A stretch of DNA of 64,000 nt, taken from positions 1 to 64,000 of the forward strand of contig JAMCPM010000008.1 in NCBI GenBank assembly GCA_023382335.1, in the 5' to 3' direction. The stretch comes from Actinomycetota bacterium (GTDB taxonomy: Bacteria > Actinomycetota > Thermoleophilia > BMS3ABIN01). This document shows positions 41,797-51,023 of the stretch, one piece after another (within the stretch, counting starts at the first letter, position 1; each line of letters begins with the position of its first letter). Position numbers and translations under genes: made by a program. Below the pieces are notes generated by a model. The model was not told the DNA's origin. It saw nothing but the letters and a program-made list of their open reading frames with translations, and searched no databases.

Positions 41797-42591
41797 TTAG
41801 AAGGACAGGAGTTGGCGGAGCATCGACCTGGGATCTTCACTTCGCATCAGGGTCTCGCCGACCAGGACCGCGTCGACGCCCGCTGCGGCAAGCCTGGCGA
41901 CATCTTCACTGCTGGCGATGCCGCTTTCACTGACCACGGGGATCCCCTCGGGGACAGACTTTATCAGATTCACGGTCGTTTCCAAATCGACATCGAAGCT
42001 TTTCAGATCGCGGTTGTTGATGCCCAGGGCGGCGCGGTCGCCGGTGACGGGAGCGGACAGCGCGATTTTCAGCTCTTCGAGATTGTGGACTTCCACCAGG
42101 GCGTCGACTCCGGCGCTGCCTGCCTCCACCAGCAGATCCTGAAGCTCCGCGGGCGTCAGCGCGGCCACGATCAGCAGGATGGCGTCGGCTCCGGCGGCTC
42201 TGGCTTCCCATATCTGATAGGCGTCTATGATGAAATCTTTTCTGAGGAGGGGCAGGCCGCAGGCATGGCGGGCTGTGCGCAGATCGTCCAGGCTGCCCTT
42301 GAAATGCCGCTCCTCAGTGAGCACCGATATCGCCGCGGCGCCTGCCTGTTCGTAGGCGGCGGTGATGGCGGCGACGTCGAGGCCGGGCCTGATGTCTCCC
42401 TTGGAGGGAGAAGCCCGCTTGATCTCGGCGATCAGCGACACGCCCGGCCGCGTTATAGCACTTATCAGCGATCTATCAACTGAAGGCGATTCAGCGGCGG
42501 CGTCCCTGACCTCTTCCAGAGGCCGGCTGTGCTTGCGGACCTGCAGGTCCTCGCGGGTGCTTGCCATGATCTTTTTCAGGAATTCCGCCAA
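41797..42591 (-). CDS. trpC: Indole-3-glycerol phosphate synthase
   Basis: This 264-residue TIM barrel has the catalytic Glu/Lys in SLIAEIKRASPSKGDIR (about 51-67), LLRKDFIIDAYQIWEARAAG (in part, about 113-130), ALGINNRDLKSFDVDL and VVSESGI. It decarboxylates and cyclises CdRP to indole-glycerol phosphate. It is the last gene of the trpE-G-D-C run; trpF, trpB and trpA are not in the window. It is separated from trpD by 46 bp. Confidence 0.95.
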   Translation of the reverse strand: MAEFLKKIMASTREDLQVRKHSRPLEEVRDAAAESPSVDRSLISAITRPGVSLIAEIKRASPSKGDIRPGLDVAAITAAYEQAGAAAISVLTEERHFKGSLDDLRTARHACGLPLLRKDFIIDAYQIWEARAAGADAILLIVAALTPAELQDLLVEAGSAGVDALVEVHNLEELKIALSAPVTGDRAALGINNRDLKSFDVDLETTVNLIKSVPEGIPVVSESGIASSEDVARLAAAGVDAVLVGETLMRSEDPRSMLRQLLSF

Positions 42592-42637
42592 CTATGCCCT
42601 TGCCGGCCGCATCTTCATGCCGTTGCCGTCTCAGTCT

Positions 42638-43675
42638 TCACGCCGTTGCCGCCGTGGCCTCGATGAAAGCCTCGAGCTTGCCTTTGGCGGCGCCGCTGTC
42701 GATGCTGGCCGCCGCCTGGCTGACGCCGGCGGCGATGCTGTCGGCGGCGCCGACGGCGTAGAGGGCCGCGCCCGAATTGAGCAGGACGACGTCACGACGC
42801 ACGCCCTGTTCCCCATCGAGGATGCTGCGGAGTATCCCGGCGTTCCTGGCGGCGGTGCCGCCCGCGAGCATGTCGCGGCTGCCGGCCCGCTCCAGCCCGA
42901 AATCCTCGGGCGTGATGGTGTAGAGGTCGACCTCGTCGGCTCCCTCACGGATCTCGGCGATGTCGGTCGGTCCGGTGATGGTGATCTCGTCGAGCCCGTC
43001 GGAACCGTGCACGATCAGGCCGTGGCGGCAGCCCAGCTCCTTGAGCGACCAGGCGAGCACTTCCACGTATGAGCGGTCGGAGACTCCGATCAGCTGGAAA
43101 CCGGCGCCGGCGGGATTGGTCAGCGGTCCCAGGAAATTGAAGATGGTGCGGATGCCCAGAGCCTTTCGGACCGGCACCACGTGCTTCATGGCCTCGTGAT
43201 GAAGCGGCGCGAACATGAAGCCGATGCCGACCTTCTCGATGCAGCCGGCGACCGCCTCGGGCGGCTGGCTGAGATTGACGCCCAGCGCCTCGAGCACGTC
43301 GGCGCTGCCGCACTGGCTGGTGGCGCTGCGGTTGCCGTGCTTGGCCACCTGCGCCTCGGCGCCCGCCACCACGAAGGCGGCGGTCGTGGAGATATTGAAG
43401 GTCCCGGACTTGTCGCCGCCGGTGCCGCAGGTGTCGACCAGGTTGACGCCCCCGGCCTCGACCCGCACCGAGAAGCGGCGCATGGTCCGCGCCAGGCCGA
43501 CGATCTCCTCGACGGTCTCGCCCTTGGCGCGCAGCGCCGTCAGGAAGGCCGCCGTCTGCACCTCGCTGGCCTTGCCGGACATGATCTGCTCGAGCACCGA
43601 CTCGGCCTCGTGCCCGGTGAGGTCGACGCCATCGGCGAGGCGGTCGATGGCGTAGGTCAGGATGTCGTTAGGCAT
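42638..43675 (-). CDS. trpD: Anthranilate phosphoribosyltransferase
   Basis: This 345-residue protein has the PRPP-binding DTCGTGGDKSGTFNISTTAA (about 81-100), KHGNRSATSQCGSADVLEALG (in part, about 110-129) and a late EVDLYTITPEDFGL. It transfers the phosphoribosyl group to anthranilate made by TrpEG. Length and motifs are standard. It lies 42 bp after trpG. Confidence 0.95.
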   Translation of the reverse strand: MPNDILTYAIDRLADGVDLTGHEAESVLEQIMSGKASEVQTAAFLTALRAKGETVEEIVGLARTMRRFSVRVEAGGVNLVDTCGTGGDKSGTFNISTTAAFVVAGAEAQVAKHGNRSATSQCGSADVLEALGVNLSQPPEAVAGCIEKVGIGFMFAPLHHEAMKHVVPVRKALGIRTIFNFLGPLTNPAGAGFQLIGVSDRSYVEVLAWSLKELGCRHGLIVHGSDGLDEITITGPTDIAEIREGADEVDLYTITPEDFGLERAGSRDMLAGGTAARNAGILRSILDGEQGVRRDVVLLNSGAALYAVGAADSIAAGVSQAAASIDSGAAKGKLEAFIEATAATA

Positions 43676-43717
43676 TTTTTCTCCTGCGGTATTCGTTTAT
43701 TTGATATGCCGCAAAGC

Positions 43718-44296
43718 TTAGACTTTCATCTTGAGGAAGTTCCCCAGTATCTGCTTGCCCGGCGCCGTGAGGATGCTCTCCGGGTGGAACTGCACGCCCT
43801 CGAGCGCCGGCAACTGCTTGTGGCGCACGCCCATGACTACATCATCTTCCGTCCAGGCTGTCAACTCGAGCACGTCCGGCAGCGGCCTGGCCACGATCAG
43901 GGAATGATATCTGGTGGCGGTGAAGGGGTTATCGACGCCCTCGAAGATGGCGCGCCCGTCATGGCTCACCGATGAGGTCTTGCCGTGCACCGGCGCCTCG
44001 CCGCGCTCGATCGTGCCGCCGAAGACCTGGCCGATCGACTGGTGGCCGAGGCACACTCCCAGCAGCGGCACCTTGCCGCCCAGCTCGCGCACGACCTCCA
44101 TGGAGATGCCAGCCTCGTTGGGCGTGCACGGCCCCGGCGAGATGACTACGTGCGTCGGCTTCAAAGCCGCGATCTCCCCCACGCTGATGCGGTCATTGCG
44201 GAAGACTTCGATCTCCGCTCCCAGCTCGCCCAGGAACTGCACAAGGTTGTAGGTGAAGGAATCGTAGTTGTCGACTATGATGACTTTTGTTGACAT
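43718..44296 (-). CDS. trpG: Anthranilate synthase glutamine amidotransferase subunit
   Basis: 192 residues from the ATG at 44296 ([20 protein letters not shown]). A longer in-frame start at 44470 would add 58 Arg/Pro-rich residues overlapping trpE and is rejected. The class I amidotransferase triad is visible: Cys in [17 protein letters not shown] (about 78-94) and His-Glu in [11 protein letters not shown]. It supplies ammonia to TrpE and may also serve aminodeoxychorismate synthesis, as no pabA is seen here. Confidence 0.95.
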   Translation of the reverse strand: MSTKVIIVDNYDSFTYNLVQFLGELGAEIEVFRNDRISVGEIAALKPTHVVISPGPCTPNEAGISMEVVRELGGKVPLLGVCLGHQSIGQVFGGTIERGEAPVHGKTSSVSHDGRAIFEGVDNPFTATRYHSLIVARPLPDVLELTAWTEDDVVMGVRHKQLPALEGVQFHPESILTAPGKQILGNFLKMKV

Positions 44297-44360
44297 CAAA
44301 CTTTCTCCATGGTTGAAACCGTCGGCACATCTTCGACCAGTCCGCCGTCGCGGGCGGCCA

Positions 44361-45884
44361 TCATTCCCATTCTCCCTGGCCCTGGGCCAGCTCGATGGCG
44401 GTGAACAGCGCCCGGGCCTTGTTGCGGGTCTCCTCATACTCGCGCTCCGGCACCGAGTCGGCCACGACACCGCCGCCGGCCTGAACGTAGGCGACGCCGT
44501 CCTTGACCACGATGGTGCGGATGCATATACAGGTGTCGAGGTCGCCGCAGTGGAAGCTCAGGTAGCCGATGGCGCCGGCGTAGGGACCGCGCCGGGTCGG
44601 CTCGAGCTCGTTGATGATCTCCATGGAGCGGATCTTGGGAGCCCCGGAGACCGTTCCCGCCGGGAAGGCCGCCTTGAGCGCGTCGGTCGCCTTCATGCCC
44701 TCTTTGAGCTTGCCGACCACCACCGAGACGATGTGCATGACGTGTGAATAATACTCGATGCGCATCAGGTCGACCACCTCGACCGTGCCCGGCACGCAGA
44801 CCCGGCCCAGGTCGTTGCGGCCGAGATCGACGAGCATGATGTGCTCGGCGTGTTCCTTGTCGTCGGCCAGCAGATCCTCGGCCAGCTTCTTGTCCTCTTC
44901 GGGAGTGGCGCCGCGCGGGCGGGTGCCGGCGATCGGGCGCGTCTCCACCCAGCCGCGGTTGACCTTGATCAGCGGCTCGGGCGACGAGCCCACCAGGCTG
45001 AAATCATCGAAAGCTATGTAGTACATATATGGCGAAGGGTTAACTGTCCGCAGGCCACGGTAGATGCCGAAGGCCGAGACGTCGACGCCGACCTGGAAGC
45101 GCTGCGAGGGCACGGTCTGGAAAGAGTCGCCGGCAAAGATATATTCCTTGACCCTGTCGACCGCCGTCTCGAAGTCGTCCTTGCTGAAATTCGACGAGAG
45201 CTCGCCCAGGGCCTGGCGCTCATGGCGCACCGGTTTGGACAGCGGCTCGTCGAGCAGCTGCTTGAGCTTGCGGACCCGGGCGCAGGCCTCCTCATAAGAC
45301 TCGGCGATGTCCTTGCCCTCTTCCACCAGCACGTTGGCCAGCAGCAGGGTCGTATGCTTGAGGTGATCGAAGATGACGGTGGAATCGGTCACCAGGAAGG
45401 CCATGTCGGGCAGCCCCAGCGCGTCTTCCTTCGGCGGCGGCAGCTCTTCCACCCAGCGGACTAGGTCGTAGCCGAAGAGGCCGACGGCGCCGCCGATGAA
45501 CGGCGGCAGGTCCTCGAACTCAGGCGCCTGATAGCGTGACATGTAATCGCTGATGGCGTCGAAGGGGTCGTCGGTGGCGGTGATGGTCTCGTCCTCGCCC
45601 TCGCGGATGGTCAGCTCGCCGTCCTTGAAGCTGACCACGGCGCGGGGATCGAAGCCGAGGAAAGAGTACCGCCCGATGCGCTCGCCCTGCTCGGCGCTCT
45701 CCAGCAGGAAGGAATTCTTCATCGCCCCCAGCTTCAGGAATGCCGAGACCGGCGTCTCCAGGTCGGAGATGAAGCTGTGATATACGGGGATGAGATTGTA
45801 CTGCTTGCCGAGGCGGCGCACTTCTTCGAGCGATGGACGAATCTCGAGGCCCGCCGGCCCGGACTTCGTCCCGGTCATTTCCAT
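44361..45884 (-). CDS. trpE: Anthranilate synthase component I
   Basis: This 507-residue chorismate-utilising enzyme has [17 protein letters not shown] (about 315-331), [35 protein letters not shown] (about 413-429) and a C-terminal [12 protein letters not shown]. The N-terminal region includes the feedback site segment [17 protein letters not shown] (about 59-75), so tryptophan inhibition is expected. The start overlaps the end of hisIE by 10 bp, linking histidine and tryptophan genes on one transcript. Confidence 0.95.
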   Translation of the reverse strand: MEMTGTKSGPAGLEIRPSLEEVRRLGKQYNLIPVYHSFISDLETPVSAFLKLGAMKNSFLLESAEQGERIGRYSFLGFDPRAVVSFKDGELTIREGEDETITATDDPFDAISDYMSRYQAPEFEDLPPFIGGAVGLFGYDLVRWVEELPPPKEDALGLPDMAFLVTDSTVIFDHLKHTTLLLANVLVEEGKDIAESYEEACARVRKLKQLLDEPLSKPVRHERQALGELSSNFSKDDFETAVDRVKEYIFAGDSFQTVPSQRFQVGVDVSAFGIYRGLRTVNPSPYMYYIAFDDFSLVGSSPEPLIKVNRGWVETRPIAGTRPRGATPEEDKKLAEDLLADDKEHAEHIMLVDLGRNDLGRVCVPGTVEVVDLMRIEYYSHVMHIVSVVVGKLKEGMKATDALKAAFPAGTVSGAPKIRSMEIINELEPTRRGPYAGAIGYLSFHCGDLDTCICIRTIVVKDGVAYVQAGGGVVADSVPEREYEETRNKARALFTAIELAQGQGEWE

Positions 45885-46504
45885 CGCTTGAGCAGCTCCT
45901 CGTAGACGTCTGTGAGCGGCACATCCGCTTTCGCCAGCAACACTCCTACGTGGTACATCAGATCGGCGGCCTCATAGACGACCTCGTCGCGGTCGCCGCC
46001 CTTGGCGGCGACGATCAGCTCCGAGGATTCCTCCCCCACCTTCTTGAGGATGGTGTCGGTTCCCTTTTCAAAGAGGCTGGTCGTATACGAGCCGGGCGGC
46101 ATCAGCCGCTTGCGCTCGCCGATGAGGTCAAAAAGGCGTGAGAGCGATTCGAAAACGGCCGGCTTCAACGGCGCGCCGTCGATCGACCGGTGGAAGCAGG
46201 TATGCTCGCTGGTGTGGCAGGCCGGCCCATGCTGCCTGGCCATGATCAGGAGGCAGTCGAGGTCACAGTCGTAGCGCACCGACTTGACGAACTGGAAGTG
46301 GCCGCTGGTCTCGCCCTTGTTCCACAGCTTCTGCCGGGAACGGCTCCAGAACCAGGTGCGTCCGGAATCGAGCGTCCGCTTGAGGGACTCCTCGTTCATG
46401 AATGCCATCATCAGGACCTCTCCGGTTTCCCAGTCCTGAACGATCGCGGGGATGAGCCCTTGGGCGTCGAAGGTAAGCTCGGGTATGGAAGTTTGCTCCA
46501 CCAC
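45875..46504 (-). CDS. hisI: Bifunctional phosphoribosyl-AMP cyclohydrolase / phosphoribosyl-ATP pyrophosphohydrolase
   Basis: This 209-residue fusion (often written hisIE) carries steps 2 and 3 of histidine synthesis. The HisI half has [19 protein letters not shown] (about 51-69), [15 protein letters not shown] with metal-binding Asp/Cys, and ACHT. The HisE half (from about 115) has [14 protein letters not shown] and [14 protein letters not shown], the pyrophosphohydrolase metal-binding Glu/Asp cluster. It overlaps trpE by 10 bp. No other his genes are in the window. Confidence 0.94.
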   Translation of the reverse strand: MVEQTSIPELTFDAQGLIPAIVQDWETGEVLMMAFMNEESLKRTLDSGRTWFWSRSRQKLWNKGETSGHFQFVKSVRYDCDLDCLLIMARQHGPACHTSEHTCFHRSIDGAPLKPAVFESLSRLFDLIGERKRLMPPGSYTTSLFEKGTDTILKKVGEESSELIVAAKGGDRDEVVYEAADLMYHVGVLLAKADVPLTDVYEELLKRWK

Positions 46505-46533
46505 ACCCGGATTCTATCAGAAAGATATCGGAT

Positions 46534-46615
46534 TTTTCAGGCTGCGAGGCGGCCGGTCGTCAAGCCGGTTTTCAGGCTGCGAGGCGGCCGGTCGTCAAGC
46601 CGGTTTTCAGGCTGC
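46534..46615. repeat. 35-bp tandem repeat, 2.3 copies
   Basis: Two identical 35-bp units (46534-46568 and 46569-46603, beginning TTTTCAGGCTGCGAGGCGG) are followed by the first 12 bp of a third. They fill the gap between hisIE and the small zinc-ribbon gene. Confidence 0.9.
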
Positions 46616-46888
46616 TCACGCTACCAGGCGGAAGCCGTTTTCCCTGGCTTCCTGCCTGCAGACCGAGCAGACGACCAGCGACTGATCGGAGCCGGGATCG
46701 GAGTAGACCTCGAGGCTCTCGCCCGTAAGCAGCGTCCTGCCGCAGACGCCGCAGGCATGGTGGCGCCTGACGCCGCCGCCGTCGATGACCCCCCTCCGCC
46801 GGGACCCCCCCTGGCCCTCCCCACCCGCGCGCACTTCACTGATGTAAGGCAAAATATTTTTTTTCAGAAGCTCAACTAAAGCCGACAT
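46616..46888 (-). CDS. Small zinc-ribbon protein
   Basis: About 90 residues if started at the ATG at 46888, which has GAGG 8 bases upstream; earlier in-frame starts reach 46927. It opens with SALVELLKKNILPYI, then a Gly/Arg-rich linker and a zinc ribbon with CGVCGR and, about 30 residues later, CSVCRQ, so four Cys ligands. No enzymatic motif is seen. It precedes hisIE, separated by the 35-bp tandem repeat. It may be a nucleic-acid- or protein-binding accessory; the function is not known. Confidence 0.65.
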   Translation of the reverse strand: MSALVELLKKNILPYISEVRAGGEGQGGSRRRGVIDGGGVRRHHACGVCGRTLLTGESLEVYSDPGSDQSLVVCSVCRQEARENGFRLVA

Positions 46889-47043
46889 CGGCATCACCTC
46901 GAATACTCGATTGTTTTCCTGCAACAATCTTTGTTCTTCCCGCTTCGCGGAAAAGTATTCATAGGAGAAATAATGATGCGGCAGGCTGAATTGTGATGAT
47001 GTTTCAGAGTCCGGCGCAGGCCGGTCACGGATCCCGGCCGGGG

Positions 47044-47745
47044 CTATTCCCGGTGCTCGGCGAACTCGTTCATGATCTCGACCGCATGGCTGGTTCCCAG
47101 GCGGGCAGCCCCGGCGTTGATCATGGTCTCGGCGTCCTCGGCGGTGCGGATGCCGCCGGCGGCCTTGACGCCGATGTTCTCCGAAAGCTCGTCGCGCAGC
47201 AGCTCGACGTCGGCGACGGTAGCGCCTTCAGGGCCGTATCCGGTTGAGGTCTTGACGAAGTCGGCGCCGCCGTCCTCGATCATCTTGCAGGCCAGCTTCT
47301 TGAGCTTCTTGTCGAAATACGTGGTCTCCAGGATGACCTTGACCAGCACCAGGCCCTTGCCGACGTTGACGCTCTTCATGCGCACGGCGCGCACGACGGC
47401 GGCGATCTCGTCGCGCACCAGTCGGAAGTTGCCCGAGAGCATGGCGCCGATGTTGATGACGAACTCGACCTCGTCGGCGCCGATGCCGACGGCGTTCTCG
47501 GCCGCGCGCACCTTGGTGCGCGTGGTGTCGCCGCCGAAGGGGAATGAGATCACTGTGCATACCTTGACGTCATGGCTCTTTAAGAGCGTCGCCGCCAGCG
47601 GCACGTAATAAGGATAGATGTTGACGGCAGCGAAATGATGCTGGCGCGCTTCCTCACAGAGGCGTTCGACATCGGCGCGCGTGGCGTCGGGTTGCAGAAG
47701 CGTGTGGTCTATGGTCTTGGCCAGCTCTTCGATTCTTAATGCCAT
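47044..47745 (-). CDS. deoC: Deoxyribose-phosphate aldolase
   Basis: This 233-residue TIM-barrel class I aldolase has the Schiff-base Lys in GADFVKTSTGYG (about 162-173) and the second Lys in LVKVILETTYF (about 132-142). Other conserved segments are DHTLLQPDATRADVERLCEEA (in part, near the start) and GGIRTAEDAETMINAGAARLG (in part). It splits deoxyribose 5-phosphate into glyceraldehyde 3-phosphate and acetaldehyde. With cdd upstream it supports deoxynucleoside salvage. The 115 bp between its end and the zinc-ribbon gene hold nothing I recognise. Confidence 0.95.
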   Translation of the reverse strand: MALRIEELAKTIDHTLLQPDATRADVERLCEEARQHHFAAVNIYPYYVPLAATLLKSHDVKVCTVISFPFGGDTTRTKVRAAENAVGIGADEVEFVINIGAMLSGNFRLVRDEIAAVVRAVRMKSVNVGKGLVLVKVILETTYFDKKLKKLACKMIEDGGADFVKTSTGYGPEGATVADVELLRDELSENIGVKAAGGIRTAEDAETMINAGAARLGTSHAVEIMNEFAEHRE

Positions 47746-47803
47746 CGACGTCCTCCGGTAGGTTGTAATTCATCCCTCGCGGGCGGTTTCTATCTTATCA
47801 CAG

Positions 47804-47840
47804 GGCGCAAGCCGCGCCGCCTGGCGGCGCGGCTTGCGCC
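47804..47840. terminator. Perfect 18-bp GC palindrome between era and deoC
   Basis: GGCGCAAGCCGCGCCGCC (47804-47821) is followed after one base by its exact complement (47823-47840). It lies about 50 bp beyond the era stop. On neither strand does a long T-run follow, so it is either a non-classical terminator or mRNA-stabilising structure, or an intergenic palindromic repeat. Confidence 0.45.
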
Positions 47841-47851
47841 CGGCTTTTCGG

Positions 47852-47917
47852 CCTTCAGAGCCCCAGGTCTCCCAGGACCCTTTCCCTTCAGAGCCCCAGG
47901 TCTCCCAGGACCCTTTC
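47852..47917. repeat. 33-bp exact tandem duplication at the era stop codon
   Basis: The unit CCTTCAGAGCCCCAGGTCTC plus 13 bp occurs at 47852-47884 and again, identically, at 47885-47917. The right copy encodes the last era codons and the stop; the left copy repeats them, stop included, beyond the gene. Confidence 0.9.
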
Positions 47918-48832
47918 GTTCTGCCGCCACTTTTTCTTTACCCTCACGGTCAGGTTCATAAAGACCTTCGATCCCAGCAGCGTCTCGATCTCGGCTCGCG
48001 AGCGGCTGCCGATCTCCTTGATCATCTTCCCCTGTTTCCCGATCACTATTCCCTTCTGGGACTCGCGCTCGACGATGATGATGGCTTCGAGGTCGACGAT
48101 ATCCTTCTCTTCCCGCTGCTGCATGTCGACGATGTCGACCGCGACCGCGTGCGGGACCTCCTCACGGGTCAGCCTCAGCGCCTGTTCGCGGATGAGCTCC
48201 GCCGCCAGTTCCCTTTCCGGCTGGTCCGAGACCTCCCCTTCGGGAAAATATCTGGGCCCTTCCGGCAGCCGGGAGACGATGGCGGCCTTGAGCTCGTCGA
48301 GGCTCCAGCCCCTGCGGGCGCTGACGGGAAATATCTCCTGGTAGTCGCCGAGCCCGCCCGCCTCCTCGATCAGCGGCAGCACCACATCCGGGCCGGTGAG
48401 GTCGGTCTTGTTGAGCGCGATGATCACCGGCGTACCGGTGCGGAAAGACGCGTCGCTGACGAAGCGGTCGCCGCCGCCGATGCCTTCGGCGGCATTGAGC
48501 ATGAGGATGATCAGGTCCACTTCCCTCAAGGTGGTGTTCACGGCAGTCTGCATGCGTTCGGTGAGCAGGTCGCGCGGCTTCTGGAATCCTGGCAGATCGA
48601 GCAGCACCGCCTGGTAGCCCGGTCCGTTGACGACGCCGGCGATGCGGTGGCGCGTCGTCTGCGGCACCCGCGAGACAATGGCCACCTTCTCGCCGACCAG
48701 GGCGTTGACCAGCGTCGACTTGCCGACGTTGGGGCGTCCCAGCACGGCGACAAAGCCGGAGCGGAAAACGCCGCCTTCCGTGCTTTCTACGCCTTGCGTC
48801 TTTTCTCCGCCCATTTTGATATCTTCACTCAT
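47888..48832 (-). CDS. era: GTPase Era
   Basis: This 314-residue protein has G1 GRPNVGKSTLVNALVG (about 32-47), the switch segment VPQTTRHRIAG, G3 DLPGFQKP, G4 ALNKTDLTG and a C-terminal KH domain with GIVIGKQGKMIKEIGSRSR (about 260-278). Era binds the 3' end of 16S rRNA and helps 30S maturation at the membrane. Its start overlaps the acetyltransferase gene end by 8 bp. The short N-terminal extension (about 25 residues) is not conserved. Confidence 0.95.
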   Translation of the reverse strand: MSEDIKMGGEKTQGVESTEGGVFRSGFVAVLGRPNVGKSTLVNALVGEKVAIVSRVPQTTRHRIAGVVNGPGYQAVLLDLPGFQKPRDLLTERMQTAVNTTLREVDLIILMLNAAEGIGGGDRFVSDASFRTGTPVIIALNKTDLTGPDVVLPLIEEAGGLGDYQEIFPVSARRGWSLDELKAAIVSRLPEGPRYFPEGEVSDQPERELAAELIREQALRLTREEVPHAVAVDIVDMQQREEKDIVDLEAIIIVERESQKGIVIGKQGKMIKEIGSRSRAEIETLLGSKVFMNLTVRVKKKWRQNERVLGDLGL

Positions 48833-49310
48833 TTATATTATTCCTCAGCCCGGCCGCGAGCATGATGCGGTCACGCCCGGGCCCGTAATGATTCTGCTCC
48901 CGTCCGGTCTCGATGAAACCGGCCCTCCGGTAGAAACCGCGCACGCTTTTGTTTCCGGGCGCGACGGTCGCCAGCATGCGGTCAAAACCCTCGCTTGCGA
49001 GAATCCTGATGACACCCCCAAGCAGTTCAAGGCCATGCCCCTGCGACTGGTATTCCGGACGGATATAGAAGCCTTCGAGGTAGAGACCGCCCTCATCAAA
49101 GCAGCGGATGATCTCCGCGGCGCCGACGATCTCCCCATCAAGCATACCAACATAGAGTCTGCCGTGCTCCGTGATGACGGGAAGCATCCACTCATCCAGC
49201 GCCGACTCCCCCAGGGCCGAGCGGCCATATGCAACGAGCGAATCGAGCAGGGAAGGGTCGAGCCGCCTGAGCCTGACGACCTCCAGGACAGCGTCCCCGG
49301 ACTCAGTCAC
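48825..49310 (-). CDS. GNAT-family N-acetyltransferase
   Basis: 161 residues from the GTG at 49310 (VTESGDAVLEVVRLRRLD), with AAGGA a few bases upstream inside the end of cdd. Longer starts in the same frame give Arg/Pro-rich residues antisense-like to cdd and are rejected. The GNAT fold shows in GEIVGAAEIIR, LEGFYIRPEYQSQGHGLELL (acetyl-CoA loop Q-x-x-G-x-G/A type, about 100-119) and NKSVRGFYRRAGF. The substrate is unknown. It is coupled by overlaps to cdd upstream and era downstream. Confidence 0.8.
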   Translation of the reverse strand: MTESGDAVLEVVRLRRLDPSLLDSLVAYGRSALGESALDEWMLPVITEHGRLYVGMLDGEIVGAAEIIRCFDEGGLYLEGFYIRPEYQSQGHGLELLGGVIRILASEGFDRMLATVAPGNKSVRGFYRRAGFIETGREQNHYGPGRDRIMLAAGLRNNINE

Positions 49311-49719
49311 GATTATCCTTCTTATCAAAAGCGTCGGGCAGGAGCTCGGTGAGCGGCCTGGTGACATAGCCGCCCTGGCTCCGGTAAGTGACCTTGAGCG
49401 CCGGCGAGAACTCAGACAGCGCCTGACGGCAGGCGCCGCAGGGCGGAGCGTCGGCCTCGCCGCCATCGGCCTCGGCGACAACGGCCAGCTCGGTGAAGTC
49501 GCGCTCGCCTTCGCTGACGGCTTTGAACAGCGCGACGCGCTCGGCGCAGATGGAGAGTCCGTAGGAAGCGTTCTCGACGTTGGCGCCGGTGAACATGCGC
49601 CCGCCGGCGGAGACGATGACCGCCCCCACGCGAAAACCCGACGACGGCGCGTAAGCGTTCCGCGCGGCCCATCGGGCCTGTTCCAGAAGCGAATGCCTCT
49701 CAGGGGTCAGTCCGGACAT
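49303..49719 (-). CDS. cdd: Cytidine deaminase
   Basis: This 138-residue zinc enzyme has the catalytic SICAERVALFKAV (Cys-x-Glu, about 57-69) and PPCGACRQALSEF (about 91-103), the three-Cys homotetrameric type. It deaminates cytidine and deoxycytidine to uridines. It sits in the ybeY-dgkA-cdd-era run that is conserved in many Gram-positive bacteria. Confidence 0.95.
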   Translation of the reverse strand: MSGLTPERHSLLEQARWAARNAYAPSSGFRVGAVIVSAGGRMFTGANVENASYGLSICAERVALFKAVSEGERDFTELAVVAEADGGEADAPPCGACRQALSEFSPALKVTYRSQGGYVTRPLTELLPDAFDKKDNRD

Positions 49720-49772
49720 GTCTCCTCCCTCAGCCGGTCAGATGCGGTGCCGGAATCTGTACGCACTTCCCC

Positions 49773-50483
49773 TTATCCCCAAAGCTGGAAAAGGATCGTG
49801 GTCACGATGATGCCAAGCAGTCCGCCGAAAAACACTTCCAGTATCGAATGGATGCCAGATTCCACCCGGCTCTGCGCCACCAGCACCGCCATGATGAAGG
49901 CCAGGGCCGAGATCAGCACGCCATGCTCGAAAGAGGCCGAAACGTATGTGATCGCCGTCCAGCCGGCGAAAGCGACGGCGGCGTGACCGGACGGCATGCC
50001 CCCGTGGAACGGGGTGCCGCGGTGCAGCACCGCCTTGGCGACGATAGCCGCCAGCACCACCAGGATCAGCGCGATGACGGTGATATGGGTCGGCGACTGC
50101 CGCACCAGCGAGATCATGTCCTGCGAGGGCTGGGCGATGCGGTCGAAGAAGACGAGATAGGCCACCGCCAGAGCGTTGATGGCGGCGATCAGGACCGCGC
50201 CGGCGGCCACGTCCTTGGCGATCTTGGCGGCCGGGTCGAAAGCGGTGCCGAAGGTATCGATGGCCGCCTCGACCGCCGTGTTGACCATCTCCATCACCAG
50301 TACGAACGATATCGATAGCAGGATGGCGATCAACTCGGTGCGCGAGAGGTCGAAGAACAGGCTGCCGACGATGACCAGGAAGGCCACGGCGAAATGGATC
50401 TTCATGTTGCGCTGCGTGCGCAACACGTGGACGATGCCCTCAAAGGCGAAAGTGAAGCTCTTCAGGGTGCTGCGGCGATACAT
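49773..50483 (-). CDS. Diacylglycerol/undecaprenol kinase fused to PAP2 phosphatase
   Basis: This 236-residue membrane protein has an N-terminal DgkA domain with FEGIVHVLRTQRNMKIH and the catalytic EMVNTAVEAAIDTF (about 65-78) on three helices. The C-terminal PAP2 domain (from about 130) has RGTPFHGGMPSGHAAVAFAG and SRVESGIHSILEV. The PAP2 C3 motif thus ends in Glu rather than Asp. Kinase and phosphatase in one chain suggest a lipid carrier recycling switch (undecaprenol/diacylglycerol and their phosphates) at the inner membrane. It lies 12 bp after ybeY. Confidence 0.87.
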   Translation of the reverse strand: MYRRSTLKSFTFAFEGIVHVLRTQRNMKIHFAVAFLVIVGSLFFDLSRTELIAILLSISFVLVMEMVNTAVEAAIDTFGTAFDPAAKIAKDVAAGAVLIAAINALAVAYLVFFDRIAQPSQDMISLVRQSPTHITVIALILVVLAAIVAKAVLHRGTPFHGGMPSGHAAVAFAGWTAITYVSASFEHGVLISALAFIMAVLVAQSRVESGIHSILEVFFGGLLGIIVTTILFQLWG

Positions 50484-50495
50484 CGCTCCTGGCTC

Positions 50496-51023
50496 CTATT
50501 CCTTTTCCCGGCACATTTCATGGAACAGCCGGTGCTGCATCTTCTCCATCTCGCCGGAATCGGCCTCGTGGTTGAAACCGGTGATGTGGAGAATGCCGTG
50601 GATCAGCAGCAGGCAGAGTTCCTGCGCCAGGGTATGGCCATGGTCTTCAGCCTGGAGATCGGCGATCTCGGGACAGATGACGACGTCGCCCAGCAGCATC
50701 GGCACCTCTCCGGAACCGGTTCCCGCCGGGGCGAGCACCCCCGAGAGCAGGACCTCTTCCTCGGCCTGGAGCTCGGCATCGTAGCCGGCCTCCAGCTCCA
50801 TGGCTCCGGCGTCCAGCGGGAAGGAGAGCACGTCGGTGGCGCCCTTGCGGCCCATGTACTGGATGTTGAGCTCTTCCATCTCCTCGGCGGTCACATAGGT
50901 GACGCCGAGCTCTCCGCCGGAGTACCCCAGCCGAACCAGGATGGCCGCTGAAAACCCTGCGGCCCTTTCAGTGTCGATTCCATAACCCGAGCGATCCTCG
51001 GCCAGAACCTCAGGCACGCTCAT
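50496..51023 (-). CDS. ybeY: Endoribonuclease YbeY
   Basis: This 175-residue protein has the zinc-binding LIHGILHITGFNHE (H-x3-H-x5-H, about 146-159) and upstream LGDVVICPEIA and ATDVLSFPLD. YbeY takes part in 16S rRNA 3'-end maturation and ribosome quality control. It overlaps the 3' end of the HD-domain gene by 4 bp. Confidence 0.95.
   Translation of the reverse strand: MSVPEVLAEDRSGYGIDTERAAGFSAAILVRLGYSGGELGVTYVTAEEMEELNIQYMGRKGATDVLSFPLDAGAMELEAGYDAELQAEEEVLLSGVLAPAGTGSGEVPMLLGDVVICPEIADLQAEDHGHTLAQELCLLLIHGILHITGFNHEADSGEMEKMQHRLFHEMCREKE

Noticed and set aside
44297-44470. 58-residue extension of TrpG
   Set aside because: The residues are Arg/Pro-rich and overlap the trpE coding region; the conserved TrpG start is the ATG at 44296.
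46534-46615. CRISPR-like repeat array
   Set aside because: The 35-bp units are directly abutting with no unique spacers and only 2.3 copies; there are no cas genes nearby. It is a plain tandem repeat.
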